A stretch of 64,000 bases of DNA from Marinobacterium nitratireducens (lineage in GTDB: Bacteria > Pseudomonadota > Gammaproteobacteria > Pseudomonadales > Balneatricaceae): NCBI RefSeq assembly GCF_014645375.1, contig NZ_BMLT01000004.1, positions 62,001-126,000 on the forward strand, given 5' to 3'. The notes beneath the pieces are model-generated. The model was not told the DNA's origin. It made no database searches and saw only the letters and a list, made by a program, of their open reading frames with translations. Each line of letters begins with the position of its first letter. Position 1 is the stretch's first letter. Positions 30,229 through 39,274 of the stretch are shown piece by piece. The position numbers and the translations under genes are program-made.

Positions 30229-30256
30229 CCCCGCGGCGAAAAGCTTCGCCGCGGGG
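30229..30256. terminator. Strong hairpin in gap-nqrA intergenic region
   Basis: A 12-bp perfect stem CCCCGCGGCGAA / TTCGCCGCGGGG with a 4-base loop AAGC. No U-run follows on either strand, so it may be a repeat hairpin or a factor-dependent terminator of gap, which ends 57 bases away. Confidence 0.45.
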
Positions 30257-30312
30257 CGCGGCTCCCACGATGGGTGCAGGTCACGCGTAATGCGCAACCC
30301 GCCACCCAACTA

Positions 30313-31752
30313 TCAGATATCTTTCGGCGGGAAGGCCGGCAGGGTGCAGTGCGCCATGGCCTGCATCATGCGGAACACCTGGCAGCTGTAACCGAACTCG
30401 TTATCGTACCAGACGTACAGCACGCAACGGTTGCCGTCGACGATGGTCGCCAGACCATCGACAACGCCGGCCGCACGCGAGCCAACGAAGTCGGTCGAAA
30501 CCGCTTCCGGCGAGCTGCTGTAGTCGATCTGCTTCTGCAGTTCGGAGAACAGCGCCGCATTGCGCAGGAAGTCGTTCAGCTCATCCTTGGTGGTGGCCTT
30601 CTCCAGGTTCAGGTTCAGGATCGCCATGGAGACGTTCGGGGTCGGTACGCGGATGGCGTTGCCGGTCAGCTTGCCTTCCAGTTCCGGCAGCGCCTTGGCG
30701 ACGGCCTTGGCGGCACCGGTTTCGGTGATGACCATGTTCAGACCGGCGGCACGACCGCGACGGTCGCCCTTGTGGTAGTTATCGATCAGGTTCTGGTCAT
30801 TGGTGTAGGAGTGAACGGTCTCGACGTGGCCGTTGATCACGCCGTACTCGTCGTTGACCATTTTCAGCACCGGAACGATGGCGTTGGTGGTGCAGGATGC
30901 CGCGGACAGAATGCGGTCTTCGTCGACGATATCGCCGTCGTTGACGCCCATGACGATGTTCTTGACGCCCTTGCCCGGCGCGGTCAGCAGCACGCGGGCT
31001 ACGCCGTTGGCGCGCAGGTGCAGGCTGAGGCCGTCGGCATCGCGCCATTTGCCGGTGTTATCGATCACCAGCGCATTGCTGATGCCGTAGTCGGTGTAGT
31101 CGATGGTGTCCGGCGCGTCGGCGAAGATAACCTTGATGACGTTGCCGTTGGCGATGATCGCCTGGTTTTCCTCGTCGACCTTGATGGTGCCCTTGAAGGA
31201 ACCGTGTACCGAGTCGCGGCGCAGCAGGCTGGCGCGCTTCTCCAGGTCGTTGTCGGCACTGCCCTTGCGCACAACGATGGCGCGCAGACGCAGAGACTGG
31301 CCGCCGCCGGTGCGCTCGATGAGCAGACGGGCGAGCAGACGGCCGATGCGACCGAAGCCGTACAGGACGACGTCGGTCGCTTCACGCTCAGGCGCACCGA
31401 TAACGGACTCGAGCTCTTTCTTCACGAACGCTTCGAGATCGCCGTTGCCTTCGTGGCGGAATTTGATGTATAGCTTGCCAACGTCCACGTGGGCATTGGC
31501 GACACCGAGTTTGTCGACAGCTTCGAGAACCGGATAGGTATCGTGAACGCTGAGTTCTTCCTGATCCTTCATCATCTGCCGGGCAAAACGATGCGCCTTC
31601 AGAATGTCGGTTACGGAACGCTTGTGGATCAGGCGTCCGAATACAGACGTCTCGACGTTGCGGTCGCGGTACAGACGGCCGATCAGCGGCACCATGTCTT
31701 CTGCACACGCCTCACGCGCTTTCCAGTCTGCGAAAACTTGTTCTTGGCTCAC
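30313..31752 (-). CDS. gap: Glyceraldehyde-3-phosphate dehydrogenase, long form
   Basis: Start taken at GTG 31752 (VSQEQVFADWKAREACAEDM) because GGAG lies eight bases before; the longer reading adds 16 residues without support. 479 aa, against about 335 for common GapA. The first 125 residues are the extra N-terminal region (LIGRLYRDRNVETSVFGR, ILKAHRFARQMMKD) found in the long Pseudomonas/Vibrio-type enzymes. Then VVLYGFGRIGRLLARLLIER starts the NAD(P) domain and AASCTTNAIVPVL holds the catalytic Cys, ending VWYDNEFGYSCQVFRMM. It probably works in gluconeogenesis. Divergent from mfd, as in Pseudomonas. Confidence 0.94.
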   Translation of the reverse strand: MSQEQVFADWKAREACAEDMVPLIGRLYRDRNVETSVFGRLIHKRSVTDILKAHRFARQMMKDQEELSVHDTYPVLEAVDKLGVANAHVDVGKLYIKFRHEGNGDLEAFVKKELESVIGAPEREATDVVLYGFGRIGRLLARLLIERTGGGQSLRLRAIVVRKGSADNDLEKRASLLRRDSVHGSFKGTIKVDEENQAIIANGNVIKVIFADAPDTIDYTDYGISNALVIDNTGKWRDADGLSLHLRANGVARVLLTAPGKGVKNIVMGVNDGDIVDEDRILSAASCTTNAIVPVLKMVNDEYGVINGHVETVHSYTNDQNLIDNYHKGDRRGRAAGLNMVITETGAAKAVAKALPELEGKLTGNAIRVPTPNVSMAILNLNLEKATTKDELNDFLRNAALFSELQKQIDYSSSPEAVSTDFVGSRAAGVVDGLATIVDGNRCVLYVWYDNEFGYSCQVFRMMQAMAHCTLPAFPPKDI

Positions 31753-31798
31753 GGGGTCACTCCAAAAAACTTCTGGGCTTAAAATTGGCTGCGCGCGC

Positions 31799-31827
31799 AT
31801 TATCCTAGATTACCCTCACCGGGGCAA
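31799..31827 (-). promoter_or_regulatory. Probable sigma-70 promoter of gap
   Basis: On the minus strand TTGCCC (31822-31827), 17 bases, GATAAT (31799-31804). The transcript would start about 40 bases before the GTG at 31752. Confidence 0.45.
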
Positions 31828-32019
31828 ATAACAGCTTTTGCTGCTTTGGTACTAATGCCGGATCATCCCCGAAAGTCCCCGATCCTCTGCCCTTTTGCAG
31901 TGACAAAAGGTACCATAAGCGCCTTTTTACAGGCCGGTTTTCACCCCCCGGACAAGGGATCGGCTCAACGGCTCAGTGCCAGCCATTCGTACCAACATCT
32001 CAGTGCCAAGGAGTCAGCA

Positions 32020-35000
32020 GTGTTCGAACTGGACCACCCGATGCCGGCGGGCGCGGGCGACATCAAGCGCATCGGCCGCCTGAAAGGCTGCGCGCCGGGA
32101 GTGCTCATCGCCACGGCCGCGCGGCGTCACGACGGCATCACCCTGGTGGTCGCCGCATCCAGCGACGAGGCCGCCCGACTGGCCACCGAAACCGCCTTTT
32201 TCGACCCCGAAGCCGAACTGCTGACCTTTCCGGACTGGGAAACCCTGCCATACGACAATTTTTCCCCGCATCAGGATATCGTTTCCGAACGTATCCACAG
32301 CCTCTATCGCCTGCCGCAGCTGCGACAGGGCATCCTGATCGTTCCGGCGGCGACGCTGATGCAACGCCTGGCTCCGCGCAGTTTTATCGGCGGCAGCAGC
32401 CTGCTGCTGGACGTCGGCCAGAAGCTCGACCCGGAAGCGATGCGGCGCACCCTCAGCGACGCCGGCTACCGCTCGGTCGAAACCGTTTACGAGCATGGCG
32501 AATTCGCCCAGCGTGGCTCCATCCTCGATATTTACCCGATGGGCAGCCGTCTGCCGTACCGCATCGATCTGTTCGACGACGAGATCGAGACGCTGCGCAG
32601 CTTCGATCCCGAAACCCAGCGTTCGATCGACCAGGTGGAGCAGATCCGGCTGCTGCCGGCACAGGAATTCCCCTTTCACGCCAACGCCATCGCCGGCTTT
32701 CGCCAGCGCTGGCGCGAGCGTTTCGACGTCGACCCGCGCCGCTGCCCGCTGTATCAGGACGTCAGCGAGGGCCTGGTGCCCGCCGGCATCGAATACTACA
32801 TGCCGCTGTTCTTCGACGAATGCGCCACCCTGTTCGACTACCTGCCCGACTCCAGCCTGGTGATCTGCACGCCGGAGCTCGAGAATTCGGCGGCACAATT
32901 CTGGCATGAGGTCGAGGCCCGCTACGAGGACCGGCGCCACGACGTCGAGCGGCCGCTGCTCCCCCCCGCCGAGGTATTCACCCGTGTCGACGAGCTCTTC
33001 GCCGCGCTCAAGCGCCTGCCGCGCCTGATACTGCAGCAGGATGACACCGGCAACGCGGCCGGCAGCCAGGACAGCCCCTTCGCAGAGCCCCCAGAGCTGC
33101 CGGTCAATGCCCAGGCAAGCCAGCCGCTGGCCGCCCTGCTCGAATTCCTCGACACGCGCAATGAGCCGGTACTGTTCTGCGCCGAGTCGGCGGGCCGCCG
33201 CGAATCGCTGCTGGAGCTGTTCGCCCGCGCCGGCCTGCAGCCGGAAACGGTCGACAACTGGGCCGACTTCATCGAGCACCGGCCACGGCATGCGATCTGC
33301 GTCTACCCGCTGGAGCGGGGCCTCGACCTGCCGGGCCAGTATCAGCTGATCACCGAAACCCAGCTGTTCGGGCAGCAGGTGTTCCAGCGCCGGCGGCGCA
33401 GCCGCGACCAGGAACAGGCCGACCAGGTCATCAAGAACCTGTCGGAGCTGCGAGTCGGCGCACCGGTGGTGCACCTCGATCACGGCGTCGGACGCTATCT
33501 CGGCCTGCAGTGCATCGAGCTGGACGGACAGCAGAACGAGTTCCTGACGCTGGAATACGCCGAGGGCGCCAAGCTATATGTCCCGGTCAGCGCACTGCAC
33601 CTGATCAGCCGCTACAGCGGCAGCAGCGACGAGACCGCCCCGCTGCACCGTCTCGGCACCGAGCAGTGGAGCCGCGCCAGACGCAAGGCCGCGGAAAAGG
33701 TGCGCGATACCGCCGCCGAGCTGCTCGATATCTACGCCCGGCGCGGCGCGCGCAAGGGCTTCAGCTTCACCTCGCCGGACGAGGACTACCGCCGCTTCGC
33801 CGCCAGTTTCCCGTTCGAGGAGACCCCGGACCAGGCGCTGGCGATCGAGGCGGTGGTGCGCGACATGACCGCTCCCCAGCCGATGGACCGCCTGGTCTGC
33901 GGCGATGTCGGCTTCGGCAAGACAGAAGTGGCGATGCGCGCCGCCTTCCTTGCCGTACAGAACAGCAAGCAGGTCGTGATTCTGGTGCCGACCACACTGC
34001 TGGCGCAGCAGCACTACGACAACTTCCGCGACCGCTTCGCCGACTGGCCGGTCAATGTCGAGCTGATCTCGCGCTTTCGCAGCGCCAAACAGCAGCAGCA
34101 GGCGCAGGCGAAACTCGCCTGCGGTGAAATCGACATCATTGTCGGCACCCACAAGCTGCTGCAGGGCAACATGGAATTCAAAGACCTCGGTCTCGTCATC
34201 ATCGACGAGGAGCACCGTTTCGGCGTGCAACAGAAGGAGCGCCTGAAGTCGCTGCGCGCCCAGGTCGATATCCTGACGCTGACCGCGACCCCGATTCCGC
34301 GAACCCTGAACATGGCGATGTCCGGCATGCGCGACCTGTCGATCATCGCCACGCCCCCGGCGCGGCGCCTGTCGGTCAAGACCTTCGTACGCCAGAGCGA
34401 CAAGCCGATGATCAAGGAGGCGATCCTGCGCGAGCTGCTGCGCGGCGGCCAGGTCTACTACCTGCACAACGAGGTCAAGAGCATCGAGCGCACCGCCGAG
34501 GAGCTCAAGGCGCTGGTACCGGAGGCCCGCATCGGTATCGGCCACGGCCAGATGCGCGAGCGCGAGCTCGAGCGGGTGATGTCCGACTTCTACCACAAGC
34601 GGCACAATCTGCTGGTCTGCACCACCATTATCGAAACCGGCATCGACATCCCCAACGCCAATACCATCATCATCGACCGTGCCGACAAGTTCGGTCTGGC
34701 CCAGCTGCACCAGCTGCGCGGACGCGTCGGCCGATCGCACCACCAGGCCTACGCCTACCTGCTGACGCCGCCGCCCCAGGGCATGACGACCGATGCCGGC
34801 AAGCGCCTGGAGGCCATCGCCCAGGCCGACGCCCTCGGCGCCGGCTTCACCCTGGCCACCCACGACCTCGAGATTCGCGGCGCCGGCGAACTGCTCGGCG
34901 AGGAGCAGAGCGGGCAGATCCAGAGCATCGGCTTCTCGCTGTACATGGAAATGCTGGAACAGGCGATCGAAGCGATTCGCGAAGGCCGCACGCCGAATCC

Positions 35001-35457
35001 CGACGCACCGCTGCAGCACGGTCCGGAGATCAACCTGCGCATGCCGACGCTGATCCCCGAGGACTATCTTCCGGACGTTCACAACCGCCTGATCCTGTAC
35101 AAGCGCATCGCCAACGGCAAAACCGACGCTGAGCTGCATGAACTGCAGGTCGAGATGATCGACCGCTTCGGGCTGCTGCCGGAGCCGGTCAAGAGCCTGT
35201 TCCGTATCACTGCGCTGAAGCTGCGCGCCGACAGGCTCGGCATCACCAAGATCGACGCCGCCGACAAGGGCGGCCGGCTGGAATTCGGGGCCGACACCCG
35301 CGTCGACCCGATGAAGCTGGTCACCCTGGTGCAGACCCGGCCGCGACAGTACCGGCTTGAAGGCGCCAGCCAGCTGCGTTTCATTTTCGATATGCCGACC
35401 ACCGACGATCGCTTCCGGACGGTGGAAGGCCTGCTTGACGAGCTTTCCGACCGATGA
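32020..35457 (+). CDS. mfd: Mfd, transcription-repair coupling factor
   Basis: GTG 32020 chosen: AAGGAG lies six bases before it, and the family begins here (the frame upstream adds 58 unmatched residues). 1145 aa, the usual length. The N-terminal UvrB-like module runs to about 330. The RNA polymerase-binding domain follows near 470-550 (GAPVVHLDHGVGRYLGL). RecG-like helicase motifs are GDVGFGKTEVA (Walker A, about 628), IIDEEHRFGVQQKE (about 728) and TLTATPIPRTLNMAMSGMRD. LLVCTTIIETGIDIPNANT and QLRGRVGRSHHQAYAY complete the motor, and a C-terminal TRCF domain ends the protein. It removes stalled RNA polymerase and recruits UvrA. It overlaps the next gene by 4 bases. Confidence 0.97.
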   Translation: MFELDHPMPAGAGDIKRIGRLKGCAPGVLIATAARRHDGITLVVAASSDEAARLATETAFFDPEAELLTFPDWETLPYDNFSPHQDIVSERIHSLYRLPQLRQGILIVPAATLMQRLAPRSFIGGSSLLLDVGQKLDPEAMRRTLSDAGYRSVETVYEHGEFAQRGSILDIYPMGSRLPYRIDLFDDEIETLRSFDPETQRSIDQVEQIRLLPAQEFPFHANAIAGFRQRWRERFDVDPRRCPLYQDVSEGLVPAGIEYYMPLFFDECATLFDYLPDSSLVICTPELENSAAQFWHEVEARYEDRRHDVERPLLPPAEVFTRVDELFAALKRLPRLILQQDDTGNAAGSQDSPFAEPPELPVNAQASQPLAALLEFLDTRNEPVLFCAESAGRRESLLELFARAGLQPETVDNWADFIEHRPRHAICVYPLERGLDLPGQYQLITETQLFGQQVFQRRRRSRDQEQADQVIKNLSELRVGAPVVHLDHGVGRYLGLQCIELDGQQNEFLTLEYAEGAKLYVPVSALHLISRYSGSSDETAPLHRLGTEQWSRARRKAAEKVRDTAAELLDIYARRGARKGFSFTSPDEDYRRFAASFPFEETPDQALAIEAVVRDMTAPQPMDRLVCGDVGFGKTEVAMRAAFLAVQNSKQVVILVPTTLLAQQHYDNFRDRFADWPVNVELISRFRSAKQQQQAQAKLACGEIDIIVGTHKLLQGNMEFKDLGLVIIDEEHRFGVQQKERLKSLRAQVDILTLTATPIPRTLNMAMSGMRDLSIIATPPARRLSVKTFVRQSDKPMIKEAILRELLRGGQVYYLHNEVKSIERTAEELKALVPEARIGIGHGQMRERELERVMSDFYHKRHNLLVCTTIIETGIDIPNANTIIIDRADKFGLAQLHQLRGRVGRSHHQAYAYLLTPPPQGMTTDAGKRLEAIAQADALGAGFTLATHDLEIRGAGELLGEEQSGQIQSIGFSLYMEMLEQAIEAIREGRTPNPDAPLQHGPEINLRMPTLIPEDYLPDVHNRLILYKRIANGKTDAELHELQVEMIDRFGLLPEPVKSLFRITALKLRADRLGITKIDAADKGGRLEFGADTRVDPMKLVTLVQTRPRQYRLEGASQLRFIFDMPTTDDRFRTVEGLLDELSDR

Positions 35458-36062
35458 GACTCAACCCCGTGCAATGGTTCGCCCGCAACGCGGGCTTCTC
35501 CAGGCCCCTCTTTGCTCTGCTGACGATGCTCTTCCTGAGCCTGCCGGCCGACGCCGAAGAGCCCTGGTACAAGATCGAGATACTGGTGTTCGCCCACAGC
35601 TCGCCCGCCATCGACGAGCAGACCTGGGGAAACGCACAAATCCCCCGCCGCGCCGATGCCCTGGAGCTTGGCAACAACGGCAACGGCGCCTATCAGCGCC
35701 TGCCGGCGAACAATCTGGTGCTGACCGCAGAGAAAAACCGGCTCAGCGAACAGGCCGACTACCGTACCCTGTTTCACGGCGCCTGGTACCAGCCGGTCAG
35801 CACCTCCGACGGCGCCAAGCCGGTGCGGATACGCGGCGGCAAGCTGATGCCCAATAACGCCTATGAACTCGACGGCTACGTCACCCTGGATCTGGACGAA
35901 TTCCTCAGCATCCGCCCGGACCTCTACTACAGCTTCGACGCCCCCAACGACGCCGGCCGGACGCTTACCGCCAACCTCAAAGCCAGCCGTCAGGTCGAGA
36001 TCGACGAGATTCACTATATCGACCACCCGCTGTTCGGCATGCTGGTGGTGATTCAGAGGTAA
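35454..36062 (+). CDS. CsiV-family exported protein (peptidoglycan-binding type)
   Basis: The protein is 202 aa. A signal peptide (FSRPLFALLTMLFLSLPADA, cleavage near 34) is followed by EEPWYKIEILVFAH, the opening of the CsiV family, and the C-terminal DEIHYIDHPLFGMLVVIQR, also typical. In Vibrio CsiV binds peptidoglycan and activates LpoA-class synthase partners under stress. It is coupled to mfd by an ATGA overlap, the same pairing as in Pseudomonas (as I recall). It is followed immediately by repeats. Confidence 0.8.
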   Translation: MRLNPVQWFARNAGFSRPLFALLTMLFLSLPADAEEPWYKIEILVFAHSSPAIDEQTWGNAQIPRRADALELGNNGNGAYQRLPANNLVLTAEKNRLSEQADYRTLFHGAWYQPVSTSDGAKPVRIRGGKLMPNNAYELDGYVTLDLDEFLSIRPDLYYSFDAPNDAGRTLTANLKASRQVEIDEIHYIDHPLFGMLVVIQR

Positions 36063-36070
36063 GTGGTGAG

Positions 36071-36104
36071 CCGTAGGGTGCCCTGAGTGTAACGAAGCGC
36101 ACCT
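36071..36104. repeat. R2 dispersed repeat before heptamer array 2
   Basis: CCGTAGGGTGCCCTGAGTGT then AACGAAGCGCACC, a few bases after the csiV-like stop. Nearly identical to the copy at 30033. Confidence 0.7.
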
Positions 36105-36107
36105 GAC

Positions 36108-36149
36108 AGGTGACGGGTGACGGGTGACGGGTGACGGGTGACGGGTGTA
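36108..36149 (+). repeat. Heptamer array 2: GGGTGAC units
   Basis: One degenerate AGGTGAC, four perfect GGGTGAC (36115-36142) and a last GGGTGTA that merges into a second R2 copy. It lies between the 3' ends of convergent genes. Confidence 0.95.
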
Positions 36150-36178
36150 GGGTACTGCTGAGCGAAGCGAAGCGCACC
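36147..36178. repeat. R2 dispersed repeat after heptamer array 2
   Basis: GTAGGGTACTGCTGAGCGAA then GCGAAGCGCACC. Its GTAGGGT start shares bases with the last array unit. Confidence 0.6.
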
Positions 36179-36247
36179 GTCCCGTGCCGGCAAAGGTTAC
36201 GCCTGACGGGTCAGGCGTAAAGGCCCGGGCGCCGGATCTTCTTTTGG

Positions 36248-36315
36248 CAGGAGCCCGTTCCGCGAGCGAATGGCCGCCGGTGCCGGGCCGGTTCGCCCAC
36301 AGAGTGGGCTCCTAC
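36248..36315. repeat. R3 dispersed hairpin repeat overlapping a stop codon
   Basis: CAGGAGCCCG at 36248 and GGGCTCCTAC at 36306-36315, with inner arms GCGAGCGAA / GTTCGCCCAC. The right arm provides the TAG stop of the 36312-36800 gene. Confidence 0.7.
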
Positions 36316-36800
36316 TGATCATCGTCGTCTTCATACTGCCACTCTCGGCTCTCATCCCGAAGTTCGCGCGAATATTCGCCGAGACTGCGTCCCTCCCTGT
36401 CGAGCAGGAAAGCAAAATCCGCCGCTCGGTAACAGATCTGCGTCACCAGCTCCTCGATATCCCGGTCTGAATTCAGGCCACCGTCAGCGAGCGCATCTTG
36501 GATCGACCGACGAACCCCGCAACGGAACGACTCGGCGGCATTCTCGGCATCGACGATCTCGGCGGCATCCTTGAATGCCGACAGAAGATCCGCGGCCTGA
36601 TCCTCGTTCCTCTCCAGCCGCTTGGCCAATTTGGCGATATCCCAGTGTTCTGCAACCGCCTTCTCGAGAGTTGCAATAACCTGGGGCATATAACGATCGA
36701 AGCGGGGGTTGATGCCCAGGCGATCGGCATAGTGCTCGTAGCTGTATCCAAAAACTTCGGACGCCAGCAGATGCTTGCGCTTCATTTCAAACCGGGACAT
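36312..36800 (-). CDS. Protein of unknown function, 162 aa, acidic C-terminus
   Basis: Start at 36800 (MSRFEMKRKHLLASEVFGYS), with ATGGAGG eight bases before; a start 15 bases earlier lacks a ribosome site. The protein is helical and charged, with no signal peptide. Segments include YEHYADRLGINPRFDRYMP, LAKRLERNEDQAADLLSAF and a run DEDDDDQ-like at the end (EWQYEDDDDQ). The centre could bind a partner or nucleic acid. The stop codon TAG is part of an R3 repeat, so the present C-terminus may have been set by the repeat's arrival. No family recognised; flanked by repeat-rich gaps on both sides. Confidence 0.75.
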   Translation of the reverse strand: MSRFEMKRKHLLASEVFGYSYEHYADRLGINPRFDRYMPQVIATLEKAVAEHWDIAKLAKRLERNEDQAADLLSAFKDAAEIVDAENAAESFRCGVRRSIQDALADGGLNSDRDIEELVTQICYRAADFAFLLDREGRSLGEYSRELRDESREWQYEDDDDQ

Positions 36801-36864
36801 GAAAATGACCTCCATACGGCAATTGCCTCATAGAACGAAGCCGGCATGGCGCCAGACCCAATTA

Positions 36865-37067
36865 GCGGCGAGGAAGTGCCCGCAAGTTTGGGTGCGCCGC
36901 TCCCACGAATAACCAGGCGGCGTGACGGGGCACGGGTGACAGGTGACCGAACCGTCGCGCCGCTTCGTAGGAGTCGCGCCCCGCGACGAAGCTTTTATAC
37001 CTCGGCCGAGCATTCGCGGCGAGGAAGTACCCGCAAGTTTGGGAGCGCCGCTCCCACGAATAACCAG
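36865..37067 (+). repeat. Pair of ~52-bp direct repeats around a decayed heptamer patch
   Basis: GCGGCGAGGAAGTGCCCGCA (36865) and GCGGCGAGGAAGTACCCGCA (37016) start two copies that run on nearly identically through CGCCGCTCCCACGAATAACCAG. Between them lie R3-like GTAGGAGTCGCGCCCCGCGA (36968) and heptamer-like units GGCGTGAC, GGGGCAC, GGGTGAC, AGGTGAC (36919-36947). No gene in 36801-37073. Confidence 0.75.
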
Positions 37068-37073
37068 ACGCCG

Positions 37074-38207
37074 TCAGGATTTCGCCGCCGCCGGCTCCGG
37101 CTGCACCGCCGGCGCCGCGCCCTCGGGCATCGAGGCCAGGTGCAACGTCCGGGTCGGGTAGGCGATCTCGGCGCCATGGGCGTCGATAATATCGGCAACT
37201 TTCAGCAGCACGTCCTGCTTGACCTTGTGGAAGTGCTCCCAGTTGACCGTCCTGGTAAAGGTATAGAGGAAAAAGTCCAGCGAAGAGGGCCCAAAGGCGT
37301 TGAAGTTCACCATCAGCGTCTGCGTCTGATCGATCTCCGGATGCCCGGCCAGCATCTGCCGGACGTCATCGATAATCCGCTCGACCTTCTGGATGTCGTC
37401 GTAACGCACACCAACGGTCTCGTAGATTCGCCGGTGGGTCATGCGGGACGGGTTCTCCACCGAGATACTGGCGAAGGTCGCATTGGGCACGTACAGCGGG
37501 CGCTTGTCGAAGGTGCGGATACGGGTCTGGCGCCAGCCGATATCCTCGACGGTACCTTCGATATTCTGGTCCGGCGAACGGATCCAGTCGCCGACCTTGA
37601 AAGGACGGTCGAGGTAGATCATCAGACCGCCAAAGAAGTTCGACAGCAAGTCCTTGGCGGCGAAGCCCACCGCAATGCCGCCGATACCGCCGAACGCCAG
37701 CACGCCGGAGATGCTGTAGCCGAAGCTCTGCAGCACCACCAGCACCGCGGTGATGATCACCGACAGCCGCAACAGCTTGCCGATCGCCGATGCCGTGGTC
37801 AGATCCATCGGCGCCTTGACCTTCTCCGGCGACACCAGCGCCTGCTCGGCGCCCTTGATCAGGCGTACCAGGAACCAGGTAATCAGCAGGATCACAGCCA
37901 TCCGCCGCAACGGTTCGGCCACGTCCATCAGATGGGTACCGGTGCGTCGGTCAATCACCTCGAGCGCCCAGCCGGCACCGAACACCCAGACCAGGGCCGC
38001 CACCGGGCGCCGCGCCGAGTCGAGCAACAGATCGTCCCAGATATTGCGGGTACGGGCGAGCTTGTCGTGCAGCTTGCCGAACATCCGGTTCGAGAGGTAG
38101 TTCGTCAGCATGGTCAGAAAGACGATCAGAAAAACCGGTATGACCCAGCGGGTCTCGGGTCCGAACGGCCAGTACAGCAGCAGCTGATCAATGAATTCCT
38201 GCCACAT
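37074..38207 (-). CDS. MscS-family mechanosensitive channel
   Basis: The protein is 377 aa with four to five TM helices (about 22-40, 65-85, 100-120, 140-160). The pore helix region has GIGGIAVGFAAKDLLSNFFG with GLMIYLDRPFKVGDWI, the MscS signature. The beta domain (GTVEDIGWRQTRIRTFDKRP, VPNATFASISVENPSRM) and C-terminal alpha-beta domain follow. It resembles the YnaI-type subgroup with additional N-terminal helices. It opens under membrane tension in hypo-osmotic shock. The Ala/Pro-rich tail ends EPAAAKS. It is three bases before nagZ's stop, same strand. Confidence 0.9.
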   Translation of the reverse strand: MWQEFIDQLLLYWPFGPETRWVIPVFLIVFLTMLTNYLSNRMFGKLHDKLARTRNIWDDLLLDSARRPVAALVWVFGAGWALEVIDRRTGTHLMDVAEPLRRMAVILLITWFLVRLIKGAEQALVSPEKVKAPMDLTTASAIGKLLRLSVIITAVLVVLQSFGYSISGVLAFGGIGGIAVGFAAKDLLSNFFGGLMIYLDRPFKVGDWIRSPDQNIEGTVEDIGWRQTRIRTFDKRPLYVPNATFASISVENPSRMTHRRIYETVGVRYDDIQKVERIIDDVRQMLAGHPEIDQTQTLMVNFNAFGPSSLDFFLYTFTRTVNWEHFHKVKQDVLLKVADIIDAHGAEIAYPTRTLHLASMPEGAAPAVQPEPAAAKS

Positions 38208-38210
38208 GGA

Positions 38211-39218
38211 TCAGCCCTCCCGCAGCCGCGCCGCCAGCGCGCGGGCCCGCTCCAGCCGCCCCGGATCGGGCTGCGCCACCGCGCGGTGACGCAGCCGCCG
38301 CGCGTCGCGCCCCGCCGCCACCGGGTGGGCGTCGAGCCAGTCCAGCACCTCGCAGGCGCCCCTGGGGTCGTTGCAGACCAGCAGCATGTCGCAGCCCGCC
38401 TCGAGTGCGCTTGCGGCACGGGCGCTGTAGCCGCCGGCAAAACCCGCCCCCTCCATGCTCAGGTCGTCGCTGAAGATGATGCCGTCGAAGCCAAGGTCGC
38501 CACGCAGCACCTGCTGCAGCCAGTGGCGCGAAAAGCCCGCCGGCCGGTCATCGATCCGGCTGTAGATCACATGGGCCGGCATGATGCCGTCGAGCCCCGC
38601 ACGAATCAGCGCGGCGAACGGCTGCATGTCGGCCGCCTCGATGGCCGCGTAGGGCCGCTCGTCGACGGGGATCTCGAGATGGGAGTCAGCCTCGGCCCAG
38701 CCATGACCCGGGAAGTGCTTGCCGGTCGCCGCCATGCCCGCCTCGCGCATGCCCTCGACGAAAGCCCCCGCCAGCGCAGTCACCGCCGCGGCCTCCGCCC
38801 CGAAGGCGCGATCACCGATCACCCGGCTGCGGCCGTAGTCCAGATCCAGCACCGGCGCGAAGCTCAGGTCGATGTCCAGGCTCACCAGCTCGCTCGCCAT
38901 CAGCCAGCCAAGCTCCCGTGCCTCCGCCCGCGCAGCGGCAGGGTCGGCCGTATGGCGCGACGCCAGCGCGCCCATCGCCGGCAGGTGCGTGAAGCCGTCG
39001 CGAAAGCGCTGCACGCGGCCGCCCTCGTGATCCACCGCGATCAGCACATCGGGGGCCTGCGCACGCACGTCGGCCACCAGCTGTCGCAACTGTTCGGGAT
39101 TCTGGTAATTACGGCTGAACAGGATCACCCCGCCCACACCGGGCCGGGTCAGGCGCTCGGCCTCCATGGCGGAAAGCCGGGTACCTTCGAGGTCCAGCAT
39201 CAGTACCGGAGCTGTCAT
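38211..39218 (-). CDS. nagZ: NagZ, beta-N-acetylhexosaminidase (GH3)
   Basis: Start at 39218 (MTAPVLMLDLEGTRLS), the family's opening, with AAGGAA before it. 335 aa, the normal size. VDHEGGRVQRFRDGFTHLP and the signature KHFPGHGWAEADSH carry the substrate and catalytic His residues; IIFSDDLSMEGAGFAGGY carries the nucleophile Asp. It cuts GlcNAc from recycled muropeptides in the cytoplasm. It lies downstream of the psrA-like gene as in Pseudomonas. Confidence 0.95.
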   Translation of the reverse strand: MTAPVLMLDLEGTRLSAMEAERLTRPGVGGVILFSRNYQNPEQLRQLVADVRAQAPDVLIAVDHEGGRVQRFRDGFTHLPAMGALASRHTADPAAARAEARELGWLMASELVSLDIDLSFAPVLDLDYGRSRVIGDRAFGAEAAAVTALAGAFVEGMREAGMAATGKHFPGHGWAEADSHLEIPVDERPYAAIEAADMQPFAALIRAGLDGIMPAHVIYSRIDDRPAGFSRHWLQQVLRGDLGFDGIIFSDDLSMEGAGFAGGYSARAASALEAGCDMLLVCNDPRGACEVLDWLDAHPVAAGRDARRLRHRAVAQPDPGRLERARALAARLREG

Positions 39219-39274
39219 CGAAATTCCTTTGTGTTTGGCGTCTGAATTTGGTTTGGACACTGAACTGCCGGGTG

